In this document: positions 1 to 7,142 of the stretch, in pieces
Layout of the letters: every line of letters starts with the position of its first letter
How positions within the stretch are numbered: position 1 is the stretch's first letter
Assembly: GCA_945907245.1 (NCBI GenBank)
Contig: CAMDTB010000007.1
Location: forward strand, 1-64,000
Source: Rhizobium sp. Q54
Lineage (GTDB): Bacteria; Pseudomonadota; Alphaproteobacteria; SMXS01
DNA length: 64,000 nt
Direction of reading: 5' to 3'
Position numbers and translations under genes: made by a program
The notes under the pieces: generated by a model
What the model saw: only the letters and a program-made list of their open reading frames with translations
Told to the model about the DNA's origin: nothing
Databases searched by the model: none

Positions 1-366
1 CATGGCTTGCAGGAAAAAGAACGAGCCCTTGAACTGCAGCGCGATCAGCTTGTCCAGATCCTCTTCGCCGAATTCCTCGAACGGACCGCCGACAGCGATG
101 CCGTTGGAGTTCACCGCGATGTCCACCTTGCCGAACTTCTGTTTCGTAAACTCCGCGAGGGCGAACACATCGGCCTTCTTCGTCAGGTCGCACACCGTCG
201 AGGCGCCGCCGATTTCACGGGCAAAGGCGTCGAGTTCCGCGCCGCGCCGGCTGGTGACCACGACATCCGCGCCTTCGCTGCGGAACCGGCGGGCGATCGC
301 CTGCCCCATGTTGCCTTCGCCAGCCGCGCCGATGACGATCGCGACCTTGCCTTCGAGCCGTCCCAT
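1..366 (-). CDS. Short-chain dehydrogenase/reductase, N-terminal part (runs off window)
   Basis: The reading frame is open from an ATG at 366 down to base 1, giving the first 122 residues of an SDR. It begins MGRLEGKVAIVIGAAGEGNM: the beta1-turn-alpha1 nucleotide-binding loop is GAAGEGNMG at about residues 13-21, a variant of TGxxxGxG. A short acidic CDLT segment follows, then a VNSNGIA stretch at the place of the usual NNAG motif. The catalytic Ser/Tyr/Lys lies beyond the edge. A GGGGAGAG ribosome site precedes the ATG. The gene diverges from the TetR gene at 559 and shares its promoter region, so it is a probable target of that regulator. SDR membership is firm; substrate unknown. Confidence 0.85.
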   Translation of the reverse strand, partial: MGRLEGKVAIVIGAAGEGNMGQAIARRFRSEGADVVVTSRRGAELDAFAREIGGASTVCDLTKKADVFALAEFTKQKFGKVDIAVNSNGIAVGGPFEEFGEEDLDKLIALQFKGSFFFLQAM

Positions 367-401
367 TTTCTCTCTCCCCGGAAAAGTAAGTATCTGCATA
401 G

Positions 402-418
402 TTCGGTCTAACGACCAA
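402..418. promoter_or_regulatory. Putative TetR operator in the SDR/TetR divergent promoter
   Basis: Read on the minus strand this is TTGGTCGTTAGACCGAA, an imperfect palindrome. A 19-base stretch containing it matches 15 of 19 positions of the stretch around 1238-1254, just upstream of the SnoaL-like gene. One operator in the divergent promoter and one before the next gene is what an autoregulated local TetR repressor would show. This is inferred from sequence only. Confidence 0.5.
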
Positions 419-558
419 TCTAGACATGTCCGCAGGCCGGTGCAACGGGCTCGGAGGCGTCTGGTCAACCGTCAGAAATGTCTGCCGAATAAGCCGCCGC
501 ACCTGCTAAAAGGGTGACGCCGGATCGACCGGTCGATGCCCGATCAACGACATCCTCG

Positions 559-1212
559 ATGGCCACGCCAAGGCACACGCAATCATCTCCTGACCGGATA
601 CTGGACGCGGCGGAACAGCTGTTCTCGCGGCGCGGCTTCTACGGCGCGTCGCTGCGCGACATCGCCAGGCAGGCGAGCGTCCAGATGAGCCTGGTCAACT
701 ACCATTTCGGGCCGAAGGAAGACCTGTTCCGGCAGGTGGTGCGTCGCCGGGCCGACGAGCATGCCAGTGCCATCGCCGTTTCGCTGCAAACACTACTGGA
801 CGAGCAGCAGCGCCGTCCCGTCACCATCGAGGACGTCATCCTAGCGCTGTTGACGCCGATCATCGACCGCTACATCCATGGCGGCGAGGGCTGGCGCGAT
901 TACATCCAGTTGCTGTCGCGCGCATCGCACCAGCATCAGGACGCCAATTTCATCGCGCCCTTCGTCGAGACCTACCAGCCGATCATGGACCGCTACACCA
1001 ACGAGTTCCTGCTGCTGTTCCCCGATGCCGACAAGGCCGACGTGTTCTGGTCCATCGTGTTCCTCGAGGCCGCGCTCGCCAACATCCTGCTGCAAAGCAC
1101 GCTGGCCGAGCGCGTCTCGCAGGGCGCCTTCACCGCCACCGACCTGTCGGGCGTATTGGAGCGCATGGTGCGGTTCTTCAGCGCCGGCTTCCGCGAGTTG
1201 GCGAGGCCCTGA
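559..1212 (+). CDS. TetR/AcrR family transcriptional regulator
   Basis: Residues 10-60 form a typical TetR helix-turn-helix: DRILDAAEQLFSRRGFYGAS followed by LRDIARQASVQMSLVNYHFG. The rest is the helical ligand-binding and dimerisation domain, about 217 residues in all, a normal length. The start is uncertain. An in-frame GTG at 514 would add 15 residues but has its purine-rich stretch touching the start codon. The ATG at 559 places the helix-turn-helix at the usual distance from the N-terminus but has no clear ribosome site. The gene diverges from an SDR and is followed by SnoaL and ABM genes. The matching palindromes at 402-418 and 1238-1254 suggest it controls this cluster and itself. Confidence 0.85.
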   Translation: MATPRHTQSSPDRILDAAEQLFSRRGFYGASLRDIARQASVQMSLVNYHFGPKEDLFRQVVRRRADEHASAIAVSLQTLLDEQQRRPVTIEDVILALLTPIIDRYIHGGEGWRDYIQLLSRASHQHQDANFIAPFVETYQPIMDRYTNEFLLLFPDADKADVFWSIVFLEAALANILLQSTLAERVSQGAFTATDLSGVLERMVRFFSAGFRELARP

Positions 1213-1237
1213 GCGGGTTTGCCGATATCCATTGAAA

Positions 1238-1254
1238 TTGGTCGATCGATCTAA
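1238..1254. promoter_or_regulatory. Putative TetR operator before the SnoaL-like gene
   Basis: TTGGTCGATCGATCTAA is a near-perfect palindrome centred on CGATCG, 40 bases before the SnoaL-like start. It resembles the site at 402-418. It lies in the 81-base gap after the TetR gene, implying a separate regulated promoter for the SnoaL/ABM pair. Confidence 0.5.
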
Positions 1255-1293
1255 CACCCTGTCCGCGGGGAAGCCACGGAACGGGAGAGTCGC

Positions 1294-1749
1294 ATGACCA
1301 TCGAGGAACTGCTCGAGATCGAGGAAATCAAGAACCTGCGCCATCTGTATGCGCTCTACCTGGACAGCGGCGAGATCAGGAAGATGGTCGACCTGTTCCT
1401 GCCGGACGCCGTCGCCGAATGGCCCGAGCACATGGGCGGCTACTGGACCGGGCACGACCAGATGTTCGAGAACTGGACCAAGGTCTACAAGGATGCCGAC
1501 CTGCCCTTCGCGCATCTGCACATCGCCACCAATCCGTTCATCCGCATCACGGGACCCGATACGGCGAACGGCCGGTATTACGCCATGTCGCTGCACACCA
1601 CCGAGAAGGAGATCGGCGACTGCATCAGCGTCATCGGCGTCCATGACGACGTATACCGCAAGATCGACGGCAAGTGGTTCTTCGAGAAGACCCGCTACGA
1701 CTTCCTGTGGCCGGTGCGCCGGTACCAGGGTTTCCGGACCCCGATCTGA
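1294..1749 (+). CDS. SnoaL-like / NTF2-fold protein
   Basis: A 151-residue protein with the alpha+beta cone pattern of the SnoaL/NTF2 superfamily: an N-terminal helix (EELLEIEEIKNLRHLYALYL), the DLFLPDAVAEW segment, and alternating strands ending in WFFEKTRYDFLWPVRRY. Family members include polyketide cyclases, ketosteroid isomerases, dehydratases and non-catalytic subunits, so the reaction cannot be fixed. GGGAGAG lies just before the ATG. The next gene, an ABM-domain protein, starts 8 bases after the stop, so the two are probably co-transcribed. A second SnoaL-like gene at 5470 shares the fold but is clearly different in sequence. Confidence 0.8.
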   Translation: MTIEELLEIEEIKNLRHLYALYLDSGEIRKMVDLFLPDAVAEWPEHMGGYWTGHDQMFENWTKVYKDADLPFAHLHIATNPFIRITGPDTANGRYYAMSLHTTEKEIGDCISVIGVHDDVYRKIDGKWFFEKTRYDFLWPVRRYQGFRTPI

Positions 1750-1757
1750 GGCATGTC

Positions 1758-2054
1758 ATGGGCAAGATGATCGCGGTGATCGCCAAGGTGCGCGCCAGGG
1801 ACGGCATGGCCGAGGCCTTCGAGGAGATGGTGACCGGCGTCGCGCGCAACGTCGAGACGGTGGAGCCGGGCAACGTGTTCTACCGCGCCTATCGGACGCC
1901 GGATCCGCGGACCTTCGTCGCCATCGAGGTTTATGCCGACAAGGCCGCGCACGAGGCGCATATGAATTCGGACCACCGCGCAAAGGCGGCATCCAAGGTG
2001 GTCGAATTGCTCGAGGGCGGCATCGAGGCAGACCGGCTGGAGCAGGTCTGGTAG
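1758..2054 (+). CDS. Antibiotic biosynthesis monooxygenase (ABM) domain protein
   Basis: A 98-residue single-domain protein with the dimeric alpha/beta-barrel pattern: first strand MIAVIAKVRARDGM, then a helix, GNVFYRAYRTPDPRTFVAIE, and YADKAAHEAHMNSDHRAKA. ABM/YgiN proteins are small cofactor-independent oxygenases or quinol-oxidising enzymes; several have no known reaction. The ATG at 1758 follows a GAGG site inside the stop region of the SnoaL gene, indicating translational coupling. The gene ends just before a strong hairpin at 2062-2099, so it is probably last in the operon. Confidence 0.8.
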   Translation: MGKMIAVIAKVRARDGMAEAFEEMVTGVARNVETVEPGNVFYRAYRTPDPRTFVAIEVYADKAAHEAHMNSDHRAKAASKVVELLEGGIEADRLEQVW

Positions 2055-2061
2055 CCGGAGC

Positions 2062-2099
2062 GCTTTCAGGCAAGGCGCATCGCCTTGCCGCCTGAAAGC
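2062..2099. terminator. Bidirectional hairpin between convergent genes
   Basis: Arms GCTTTCAGGC+AAGGCG and CGCCTT+GCC+GCCTGAAAGC pair around a CAT loop with a three-base bulge. The hairpin lies between the ABM gene and the convergent TetR gene. Neither side has a long T run, so termination may be weak, but the position is typical. Confidence 0.65.
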
Positions 2100-2115
2100 C
2101 TCGACGAAAATCGCC

Positions 2116-2787
2116 CTACGGTTCGTAAACACCCGTGGCGAACAGGGTCGAAACGTTGAGGATCATCTTCTCCGCGTCGATCTCGGCGCCCCTGAAATTG
2201 TGGTCCATGACCAGCGCCAGATAGGCGCCGACGCCAATCATCTGCAGGAACTGCGGGTCCAGGTCCTGGTTGCGGCGGCGTCCGCCATAGGACTGGCGGA
2301 TGCTGGGGACCAGCGACTGGAACCAGGGGTAAAGGTGGTCGCGGTAGAACTGCCGTCCCCGCTCGCTGTCCGAGAACAACGCGGTCATCAGCAGCGGATA
2401 GATCTCGCGGATGGTGTCTAGAAGCCGCCGGTGCGCCTCGATGTTCAGCTGCTGCTGCGCTTCCTGCGATGTCGCGCGTCGGTAGCTGTCGTCGATGTTC
2501 ATCTCCTTCTCGACCAGGCGTTCCAGCGGCTCGACCACGGCGGCGTCGAACAGCTCTTCCTTGGTCTTGAAGTGAGTGAACAGCGTGGCTTCGTTGACGC
2601 CGGCCTCCTGCGCCAGCTCCCGCGTGCGCGAGCCGCCGAGACCGCTGCGGATGAACACCCGTTGCGCAGCCTTCAGGATCTGCTCGCGCCGTTCCGGAGC
2701 CGCCAGCCGCTTGCGGCGCGGCGGGCGCCCGCCCGCCGCGAGAGCCTCCACGTCCTCGTCGCCCTTGGCTGTCGATGGCTTGCTCAT
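2116..2787 (-). CDS. TetR/AcrR family transcriptional regulator
   Basis: A 223-residue protein. After a charged N-terminal tail of about 30 residues comes a TetR helix-turn-helix (APERREQILKAAQRVFIRSG, then TRELAQEAGVNEATLFTHFK, about residues 29-72). The C-terminal ligand-binding domain is helical. The gene lies 75 bases downstream of the Rieske oxygenase at 2863 on the same strand, so it may be read with it and also from its own promoter. The inverted repeat TTACC-N4-GGTAA at 2806-2819, 19 bases upstream of the ATG, is a candidate autoregulatory operator. The natural target would be the Rieske/LLM divergent promoter, whose palindrome differs; that link is inference. Confidence 0.88.
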   Translation of the reverse strand: MSKPSTAKGDEDVEALAAGGRPPRRKRLAAPERREQILKAAQRVFIRSGLGGSRTRELAQEAGVNEATLFTHFKTKEELFDAAVVEPLERLVEKEMNIDDSYRRATSQEAQQQLNIEAHRRLLDTIREIYPLLMTALFSDSERGRQFYRDHLYPWFQSLVPSIRQSYGGRRRNQDLDPQFLQMIGVGAYLALVMDHNFRGAEIDAEKMILNVSTLFATGVYEP

Positions 2788-2805
2788 GGCATCTCGTTTA
2801 CTGAT

Positions 2806-2819
2806 TTACCCAGCGGTAA
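2806..2819. promoter_or_regulatory. Inverted repeat upstream of TetR gene
   Basis: TTACCCAGCGGTAA reads TTACC-N4-GGTAA and sits 19 bases upstream of the minus-strand TetR start, where an autoregulatory operator would be expected. Short arms make this a modest call. Confidence 0.35.
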
Positions 2820-2862
2820 CTATAACCTGGCAGCCGCTGCGCGGGAGGTCGAGTTCGACATC

Positions 2863-4149
2863 TCAGGCCTCGATGTACTTCATCAGCGTATGGTGCATGT
2901 GCCGGATGCGGCGTTCCTGGCTTGAAATCCACAAGCCCTCGAACGCGGCCGAGTTCATGCCCTTCTGGACATGGGGCAGGTTGACGGCGTCCTGGTCGAG
3001 CACCAGCCCGAGCGACCGTTCGCCGAAGGCGACGTGCTCGTGATCGGGCATGGGCGGACGCGGCTGATTGTCCGGTACCCGGACATGCACGGTGACGTCG
3101 TAATACATCTTGTTCGGATCGGTCTCATGCGGCCGCTGACGGAACAGCATCATCCGGTCCGAGAAGATGTTGAGCGTCAGGTTCGGGAAGATCATGTAGT
3201 GGTAGTTGTCGGTCAGCTGGTCGTCGTTCAGTTCGGAATAGTCGACGCCGCGCTCCTGCTGCGTCCGCCGCTTGTAGTCCTGCATGGCGCTGCGGATCTC
3301 GCCGACGCGGCCGATATAGTCGTCCGGGTTCATGCCCACCGCCTTGAGCTGGTTCGACAGGATTTCCGGCACCTCATGGGGCTCGTAGCCCAGCCGCGGA
3401 CTGTAGGTGTGATACGGCACCAGGTAGCGGTTGTGCCGGTCGTAGAGGTCGATCTGCACGTCGACGTCGTCGATGGTGTAGGACAGCTCCGGATGGATGC
3501 ACTGGACGTGATAGACCTCATTGAACGCGTCGACCGAGGTCTTCCAGTTGCAGTCGGATTCCACGGTGACGTTCATCACCATGGCCATGCGGTCGAAATG
3601 ATACGGACCGAGGTGGTAAGGGATGATGCCCAGATACTCCTGCAGCGACTCGCCCTCCGGGTCCAGGCTGAACCACACCCAGCCACCCCAGACATCGGTG
3701 CGGATGGTCTTCAGGCTGAGCTGGTCCTTCGGGCAACCCTGGGTGAAGTCCTGCTCGTCGGGCACGCTCACCAGCCTGCCGGTCAGGTCGTATTCCCAGA
3801 AATGGTAGGCGCACTGAAGCGTGCGGGAATTGCCGGAGTGATCGAACTTCACCTGGTTTCCCCGGTGATTGCAGACATTGTAGAAGGTCCGCGCCTTGCC
3901 GTCCTCCCCGCGCACGATCAGCAGGCTCTCGGTGCCGATGTCGGTGGTGAGGTAGTCGCCGGTCTCCGGGATTTCGTCCTCGCGGCAGCCGACCAGCCAC
4001 ACCTTGGTCCACAGCTTCTCCCATTCCAGCGCCATGAACTCGGGCGTCGTATAGCGCTGCTTCGGAATGAGCTCCGATCCCAGGTTGGGCTCGGGCGCCT
4101 TTTCCGCCGGCGTGATGACGCTTTGCTTGACCCGTGTAATCGCAACCAT
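2863..4149 (-). CDS. Rieske non-haem iron oxygenase, alpha subunit
   Basis: A 428-residue ring-hydroxylating oxygenase large subunit. The Rieske [2Fe-2S] ligands are C93-x-H95 (NVCNHRGNQ) and C113-x2-H116 (CAYHFWEY). The mononuclear iron His pair is H214 and H219 in EVYHVQCIH. The residue three before H214, which bridges the two metal centres, is Glu211 rather than the Asp of naphthalene dioxygenase. The ATG at 4149 is preceded by GGGAAAG; an upstream in-frame start at 4212 would add a low-complexity tail and is less likely. It diverges from the LLM oxidoreductase across a palindromic promoter and precedes a TetR gene. No beta subunit, ferredoxin or reductase is nearby. Substrate unknown. Confidence 0.92.
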   Translation of the reverse strand: MVAITRVKQSVITPAEKAPEPNLGSELIPKQRYTTPEFMALEWEKLWTKVWLVGCREDEIPETGDYLTTDIGTESLLIVRGEDGKARTFYNVCNHRGNQVKFDHSGNSRTLQCAYHFWEYDLTGRLVSVPDEQDFTQGCPKDQLSLKTIRTDVWGGWVWFSLDPEGESLQEYLGIIPYHLGPYHFDRMAMVMNVTVESDCNWKTSVDAFNEVYHVQCIHPELSYTIDDVDVQIDLYDRHNRYLVPYHTYSPRLGYEPHEVPEILSNQLKAVGMNPDDYIGRVGEIRSAMQDYKRRTQQERGVDYSELNDDQLTDNYHYMIFPNLTLNIFSDRMMLFRQRPHETDPNKMYYDVTVHVRVPDNQPRPPMPDHEHVAFGERSLGLVLDQDAVNLPHVQKGMNSAAFEGLWISSQERRIRHMHHTLMKYIEA

Positions 4150-4218
4150 GATCGTCTTTCCCGTTCCATCCGCCGCCGCCGCGGCTCTGGGGCGGAAATA
4201 TAGAATAATCACTTACTA

Positions 4219-4238
4219 TGTTGTAGAGATAAACAACA
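4219..4238. promoter_or_regulatory. Palindrome in the Rieske/LLM divergent promoter
   Basis: TGTTGT-N8-ACAACA is a perfect 6-base inverted repeat in an A/T-rich island between two divergent starts, 30 bases before the LLM ATG and 70 before the Rieske ATG. A dimeric repressor, perhaps the nearby TetR at 2116, could bind here and control both genes. Confidence 0.5.
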
Positions 4239-4267
4239 CACGTTGCACAAACCGGGGAAGGTCATCC

Positions 4268-5236
4268 ATGTCGCGCAAGAAGCCGTTCCGTTTTTCCTGG
4301 CAAGCCTATGATGCCGAGACGCCCGAGGACTGGCGCCGCAAGGTGCAGACTGCCGAGGCGCAGGGCTTTTCCGCGTTTCACCTGGCCGACCACTATCTGG
4401 GCCCCGGCCCCGCCGCGTCCGGCCATCCGCCGCAGGATCTGGCCGCCGTGCCCGCCATGGCCATGGCGGCGGAAGCAACGTCGACGCTGAAGATCGGCTG
4501 CCGGGTATTCTGCACCGGCTACCGGCCCGCCGCGGTTCTGGTCAAGGAAGCCATGACCATCGACTTCCTGTCGAACGGCCGGCTGGAACTCGGCCTCGGC
4601 GCGGGCTGGATCGAGGGCGAGTACAAGGCCATGGGCGTGCCCTACGATCCCATCGGCCGCCGCATCGACCGGCTGGAGGAGACCATCCAGGTCGCCAAGG
4701 CGCACCGTGCCGGCGGCATCATGAACGTGGCCGGCAAGCAGGCCCAGGCGATCGGCTACGAGGGCACGCCGCGGCCGCGCGGTCCGGTGCCGATCATGAT
4801 CGGCGGGGGTTCGCCCCGCGTGCTGCGCCTCGCCGGCCGCGAGGCCGACATCGCCAGCCTCAACTTCAACAACAAGGCCGGCAGGATGGATTCAACCAAC
4901 ATCGCCGCCTTCTCCTCCGCCGACGGCACCATGGACAAGATCAACTGGATCCGCGAAGGCGCCGGCGACCGGTTCGACGACATCGAGATCGAGATCGGCA
5001 TCTATTACGGCGCGGTCACCGACAACCAGCGGTCGACCGCCGAGGCCATGGCGCGAGAGATGGACATGGATACCGATGCGTTCCTCGCGTTTCCGCACGC
5101 CCTGGTCGGCTCGGTCGACTACATCTGCGAGGAACTGGAGCGCCGCCGTGAACTCTACGGCTTCTCCTATGTCAGCATCCTGGACCGCTGCGTCGACGGT
5201 TTCGCGCCGGTGGTGGAGCGGTTGACGGGAGAATAG
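4268..5236 (+). CDS. LLM class oxidoreductase, probably F420-dependent (TIGR03621-like)
   Basis: A 322-residue luciferase-like TIM-barrel protein. Visible family features are the N-terminal FRFSWQAYDAETPEDWRRKV strand and helix, FHLADHYLGPGP, LVKEAMTIDFLSNGRLELGL followed by GAGWIEGEYKAMGVPY, and PVPIMIGGGSPRVLRLAGRE. These fit the subgroup usually annotated as F420-dependent; FMN use cannot be excluded by eye. Such enzymes reduce or oxidise carbonyl and alkene groups or act as monooxygenases. The ATG at 4268 follows GGGGAAGG. It is divergent from a Rieske oxygenase, suggesting a shared pathway. Confidence 0.82.
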   Translation: MSRKKPFRFSWQAYDAETPEDWRRKVQTAEAQGFSAFHLADHYLGPGPAASGHPPQDLAAVPAMAMAAEATSTLKIGCRVFCTGYRPAAVLVKEAMTIDFLSNGRLELGLGAGWIEGEYKAMGVPYDPIGRRIDRLEETIQVAKAHRAGGIMNVAGKQAQAIGYEGTPRPRGPVPIMIGGGSPRVLRLAGREADIASLNFNNKAGRMDSTNIAAFSSADGTMDKINWIREGAGDRFDDIEIEIGIYYGAVTDNQRSTAEAMAREMDMDTDAFLAFPHALVGSVDYICEELERRRELYGFSYVSILDRCVDGFAPVVERLTGE

Positions 5237-5307
5237 AGGGTAGCCGCGAAGGTTGGTTCGCCGACGGCTATTTGAGCAGCCCGCCCACCATGAACCGCTT
5301 CGCGGTC

Positions 5308-5417
5308 CCCCTCATCCTGACCTTCTCCCCGGCGGGGAGAAGGGAGTTGGCTGGTGCCTCGACGAAGCCCTTCTCCCCGCCGGGGAGAAGGTGCCGCGAA
5401 GCGGCGGATGAGGGGTG
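5308..5417. repeat. Paired intergenic palindromic repeats (REP-like)
   Basis: Two copies of CCTTCTCCCC-N3-GGGGAGAAGG, at 5321-5343 and 5369-5391, are bounded by CCCTCATCC on the left and GGATGAGGG on the right, so the whole element is itself an inverted repeat. Elements of this kind are common between genes in alphaproteobacteria. It lies between the convergent ends of the LLM and SnoaL-like genes and may also stop transcription. The other intergenic bases from 5237 to 5469 show nothing I can identify. Confidence 0.8.
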
Positions 5418-5469
5418 AGCCGCGCCAGCGGCTTGCCACCCGGACGACCCAACCTGACCGGCTTTCGCG

Positions 5470-5925
5470 CTAGTCGCGGCCGTGGATGCCGGTGAGCGAT
5501 TCCGGGAGCGGCATCAGGCCGCTCTCGGCGAACCGGCTCAGCTTCCACCCTGACGGCGTGCGGACATAGTCGAGGAAGTATTTCACGTAGACCAGCACGC
5601 TCTGGCCGTCGCGGGCAACGCCCATGCCCATCACATAGGCGGTGCAGGTCGCCGTATCGCCGTCCATCCGGGCAACCGTGAAGTTGCTGATGAAGTGGGC
5701 GTGATGGGTCATGTCCTCGAAAACCTGGGTGAAGAAATAGCGGATTCCCGCATGCCCATCGAAGCGCGGCAGATTGATGCCCCCCAGGTCGAGGACCGCG
5801 TCCTCGGTGAAGCACGCCAGCAGGCCGTCCATGTCGGACAGCGAGTCGATGGCCGCGCAATAGGCGTTCAGCACGTCCTCCAGCGCCAGACGGTCCTCGA
5901 TCTTCTTCCAGCGTTCTTCCGACAT
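5470..5925 (-). CDS. SnoaL-like / NTF2-fold protein
   Basis: A 151-residue protein beginning with the helix IEDRLALEDVLNAYCAAIDS and continuing DMDGLLACFTEDAVLDLGGI, then HHAHFISNFTVARMDGDTAT and WKLSRFAESGLMPLP. This pattern is common among nuclear-transport-factor-2-like proteins near aromatic or steroid catabolic genes. No unambiguous catalytic Asp/His pair can be assigned. The ATG at 5925 follows GGGGAGGG. It is the third gene, same strand, after the GMC dehydrogenase and flavin monooxygenase, but a 77-base gap with its own palindrome suggests a separate promoter. Confidence 0.8.
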   Translation of the reverse strand: MSEERWKKIEDRLALEDVLNAYCAAIDSLSDMDGLLACFTEDAVLDLGGINLPRFDGHAGIRYFFTQVFEDMTHHAHFISNFTVARMDGDTATCTAYVMGMGVARDGQSVLVYVKYFLDYVRTPSGWKLSRFAESGLMPLPESLTGIHGRD

Positions 5926-5982
5926 GCGGTCCCTCCCCGTTTCGCAGAAAAATACCATGCCCTTCAGGGACGTGGCGGGTCA

Positions 5983-5996
5983 ACTGAACAAACAGT
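5983..5996. promoter_or_regulatory. Inverted repeat upstream of SnoaL-like gene
   Basis: ACTG-AACAAA-CAGT is a 4-base inverted repeat in an A/T-rich patch just after the flavin monooxygenase stop and about 57 bases before the SnoaL-like start. It has the look of a TetR half-site pair. The evidence is weak because the arms are short. Confidence 0.3.
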
Positions 5997-6002
5997 CATT
6001 TT

Positions 6003-7142
6003 TCAGCGGCGGGTCAGCGCCTGCCCGATCAGCCGCGCCGACGTGCGCGCCGAGATGGTGAAGGCGAAGAACGGCCCGAAATCCCGTGTCGCCGGCATGG
6101 AGGTGATGTACAGGCCGGGAATGCTGGTCTGGAAATGTTCGTCGAGCACCGGGAAGCCATCAACGACTTCCATCTGTCCCTGCAGGTCGGCGAGAAATGG
6201 CACCCGCGCGATCCGCACCCGGTAACCGGTCGCGAAGATGACGTGATCGACCTGCAGCGTCGCGCCGCTGTCCAGGGTCACCGCGAGGCCGTCACCGGTT
6301 TCCGCGGAGGATACGAGGTTGGTGCGCGGCCACAGGCTGATGCCCGGCCGCATCACCCGGCTTTCCAGCCACGGCTCGACCTTGGACCGGCCTTCGATCC
6401 AGAGGCGCTTCGCCAGACCGTCCTGTTCTTCCTTCGACAGGCCGCGGAACCAGCCGGGATCGTCGACCATCGCATCGACCAATGGGTTCACCCACGACCA
6501 GTCCGACGCCTCGAAGGCAGGGGAGTCGTGCCGGTGCGACACGTGGACCTGGGCCGCACCCTCGTCGGCCAGGATCGCCGCCCATTCGAACGCGCTCTGG
6601 CGGCCGCCGACGATCAGCACCCGCTTGTTCTTGAACCGCGCAAGGTCTGCCGGGTAGCCGGTATGCGACCAGCGGCCGGGCGGCAGCATCCGCGCCAGTT
6701 CTGCCGGGAGGTTCGCGAAGTTGCCGAAGCCCACCGCCACGGCCACGTTGCGCGCCCTGATGAAGGAAACGGTGTCCAGCGTTGCGACAAAGCCGTCGGG
6801 AGTCCGCTCGAGCGCCCTTACCATGCCGGGACGCGGCTCGATGCCCTTTTGCTGGCGGAACCACTCCGCATATTCCAGGTAGACATCGCGCGACAGCGGC
6901 TCCACGTCGCCCGGCGCCTGTCCCCGCGTGGCGAGAAACGCCTCGATGGTATGCTCGCCATCGGCGTCCAGATGCCAGTCGCAGGCCGAACGCAGAACCA
7001 TGCCCTGCGGCATGTTGTCCTTCCAGAAACCCATGGGCTTGCCGACGACCACCGTCTCCAGACCCAGCGCGCGGGCATGGGCGGCCAGCGACAGCCCGAA
7101 CGGGCCGGCGCCGATGACCAGCAAGTCGGCCGGCGCGGTCAT
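6003..7142 (-). CDS. FAD-dependent monooxygenase-like protein (NAD(P)/FAD oxidoreductase)
   Basis: A 379-residue flavoprotein with an N-terminal FAD site GAGPFG (residues 11-16), a second dinucleotide site in VLIVGGRQSAFEWAAIL, and the IFATGYRV segment common to flavin-containing and N-hydroxylating monooxygenases. A clear Baeyer-Villiger FxGxxxHxxxW signature is not seen; the equivalent region reads WSHTGYPADL. It could hydroxylate a substrate or insert oxygen. Its ATG overlaps the stop of the upstream GMC dehydrogenase as ATGA, so the two are translationally coupled. An alcohol oxidised by the GMC enzyme could then be oxygenated here; that order is inference. Confidence 0.8.
   Translation of the reverse strand: MTAPADLLVIGAGPFGLSLAAHARALGLETVVVGKPMGFWKDNMPQGMVLRSACDWHLDADGEHTIEAFLATRGQAPGDVEPLSRDVYLEYAEWFRQQKGIEPRPGMVRALERTPDGFVATLDTVSFIRARNVAVAVGFGNFANLPAELARMLPPGRWSHTGYPADLARFKNKRVLIVGGRQSAFEWAAILADEGAAQVHVSHRHDSPAFEASDWSWVNPLVDAMVDDPGWFRGLSKEEQDGLAKRLWIEGRSKVEPWLESRVMRPGISLWPRTNLVSSAETGDGLAVTLDSGATLQVDHVIFATGYRVRIARVPFLADLQGQMEVVDGFPVLDEHFQTSIPGLYITSMPATRDFGPFFAFTISARTSARLIGQALTRR

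Noticed and set aside
514-558. GTG start at 514 for the first TetR gene
   Set aside because: Purine-rich stretch directly touches the codon; start at 559 gives a normal TetR N-terminus. Not excluded, only less likely.
2971-4203. Long plus-strand open frame of 410 codons opposite the Rieske gene
   Set aside because: It is the antisense shadow of the Rieske gene, whose metal ligands are all present. The product is rich in Val/His/Arg with no domain.
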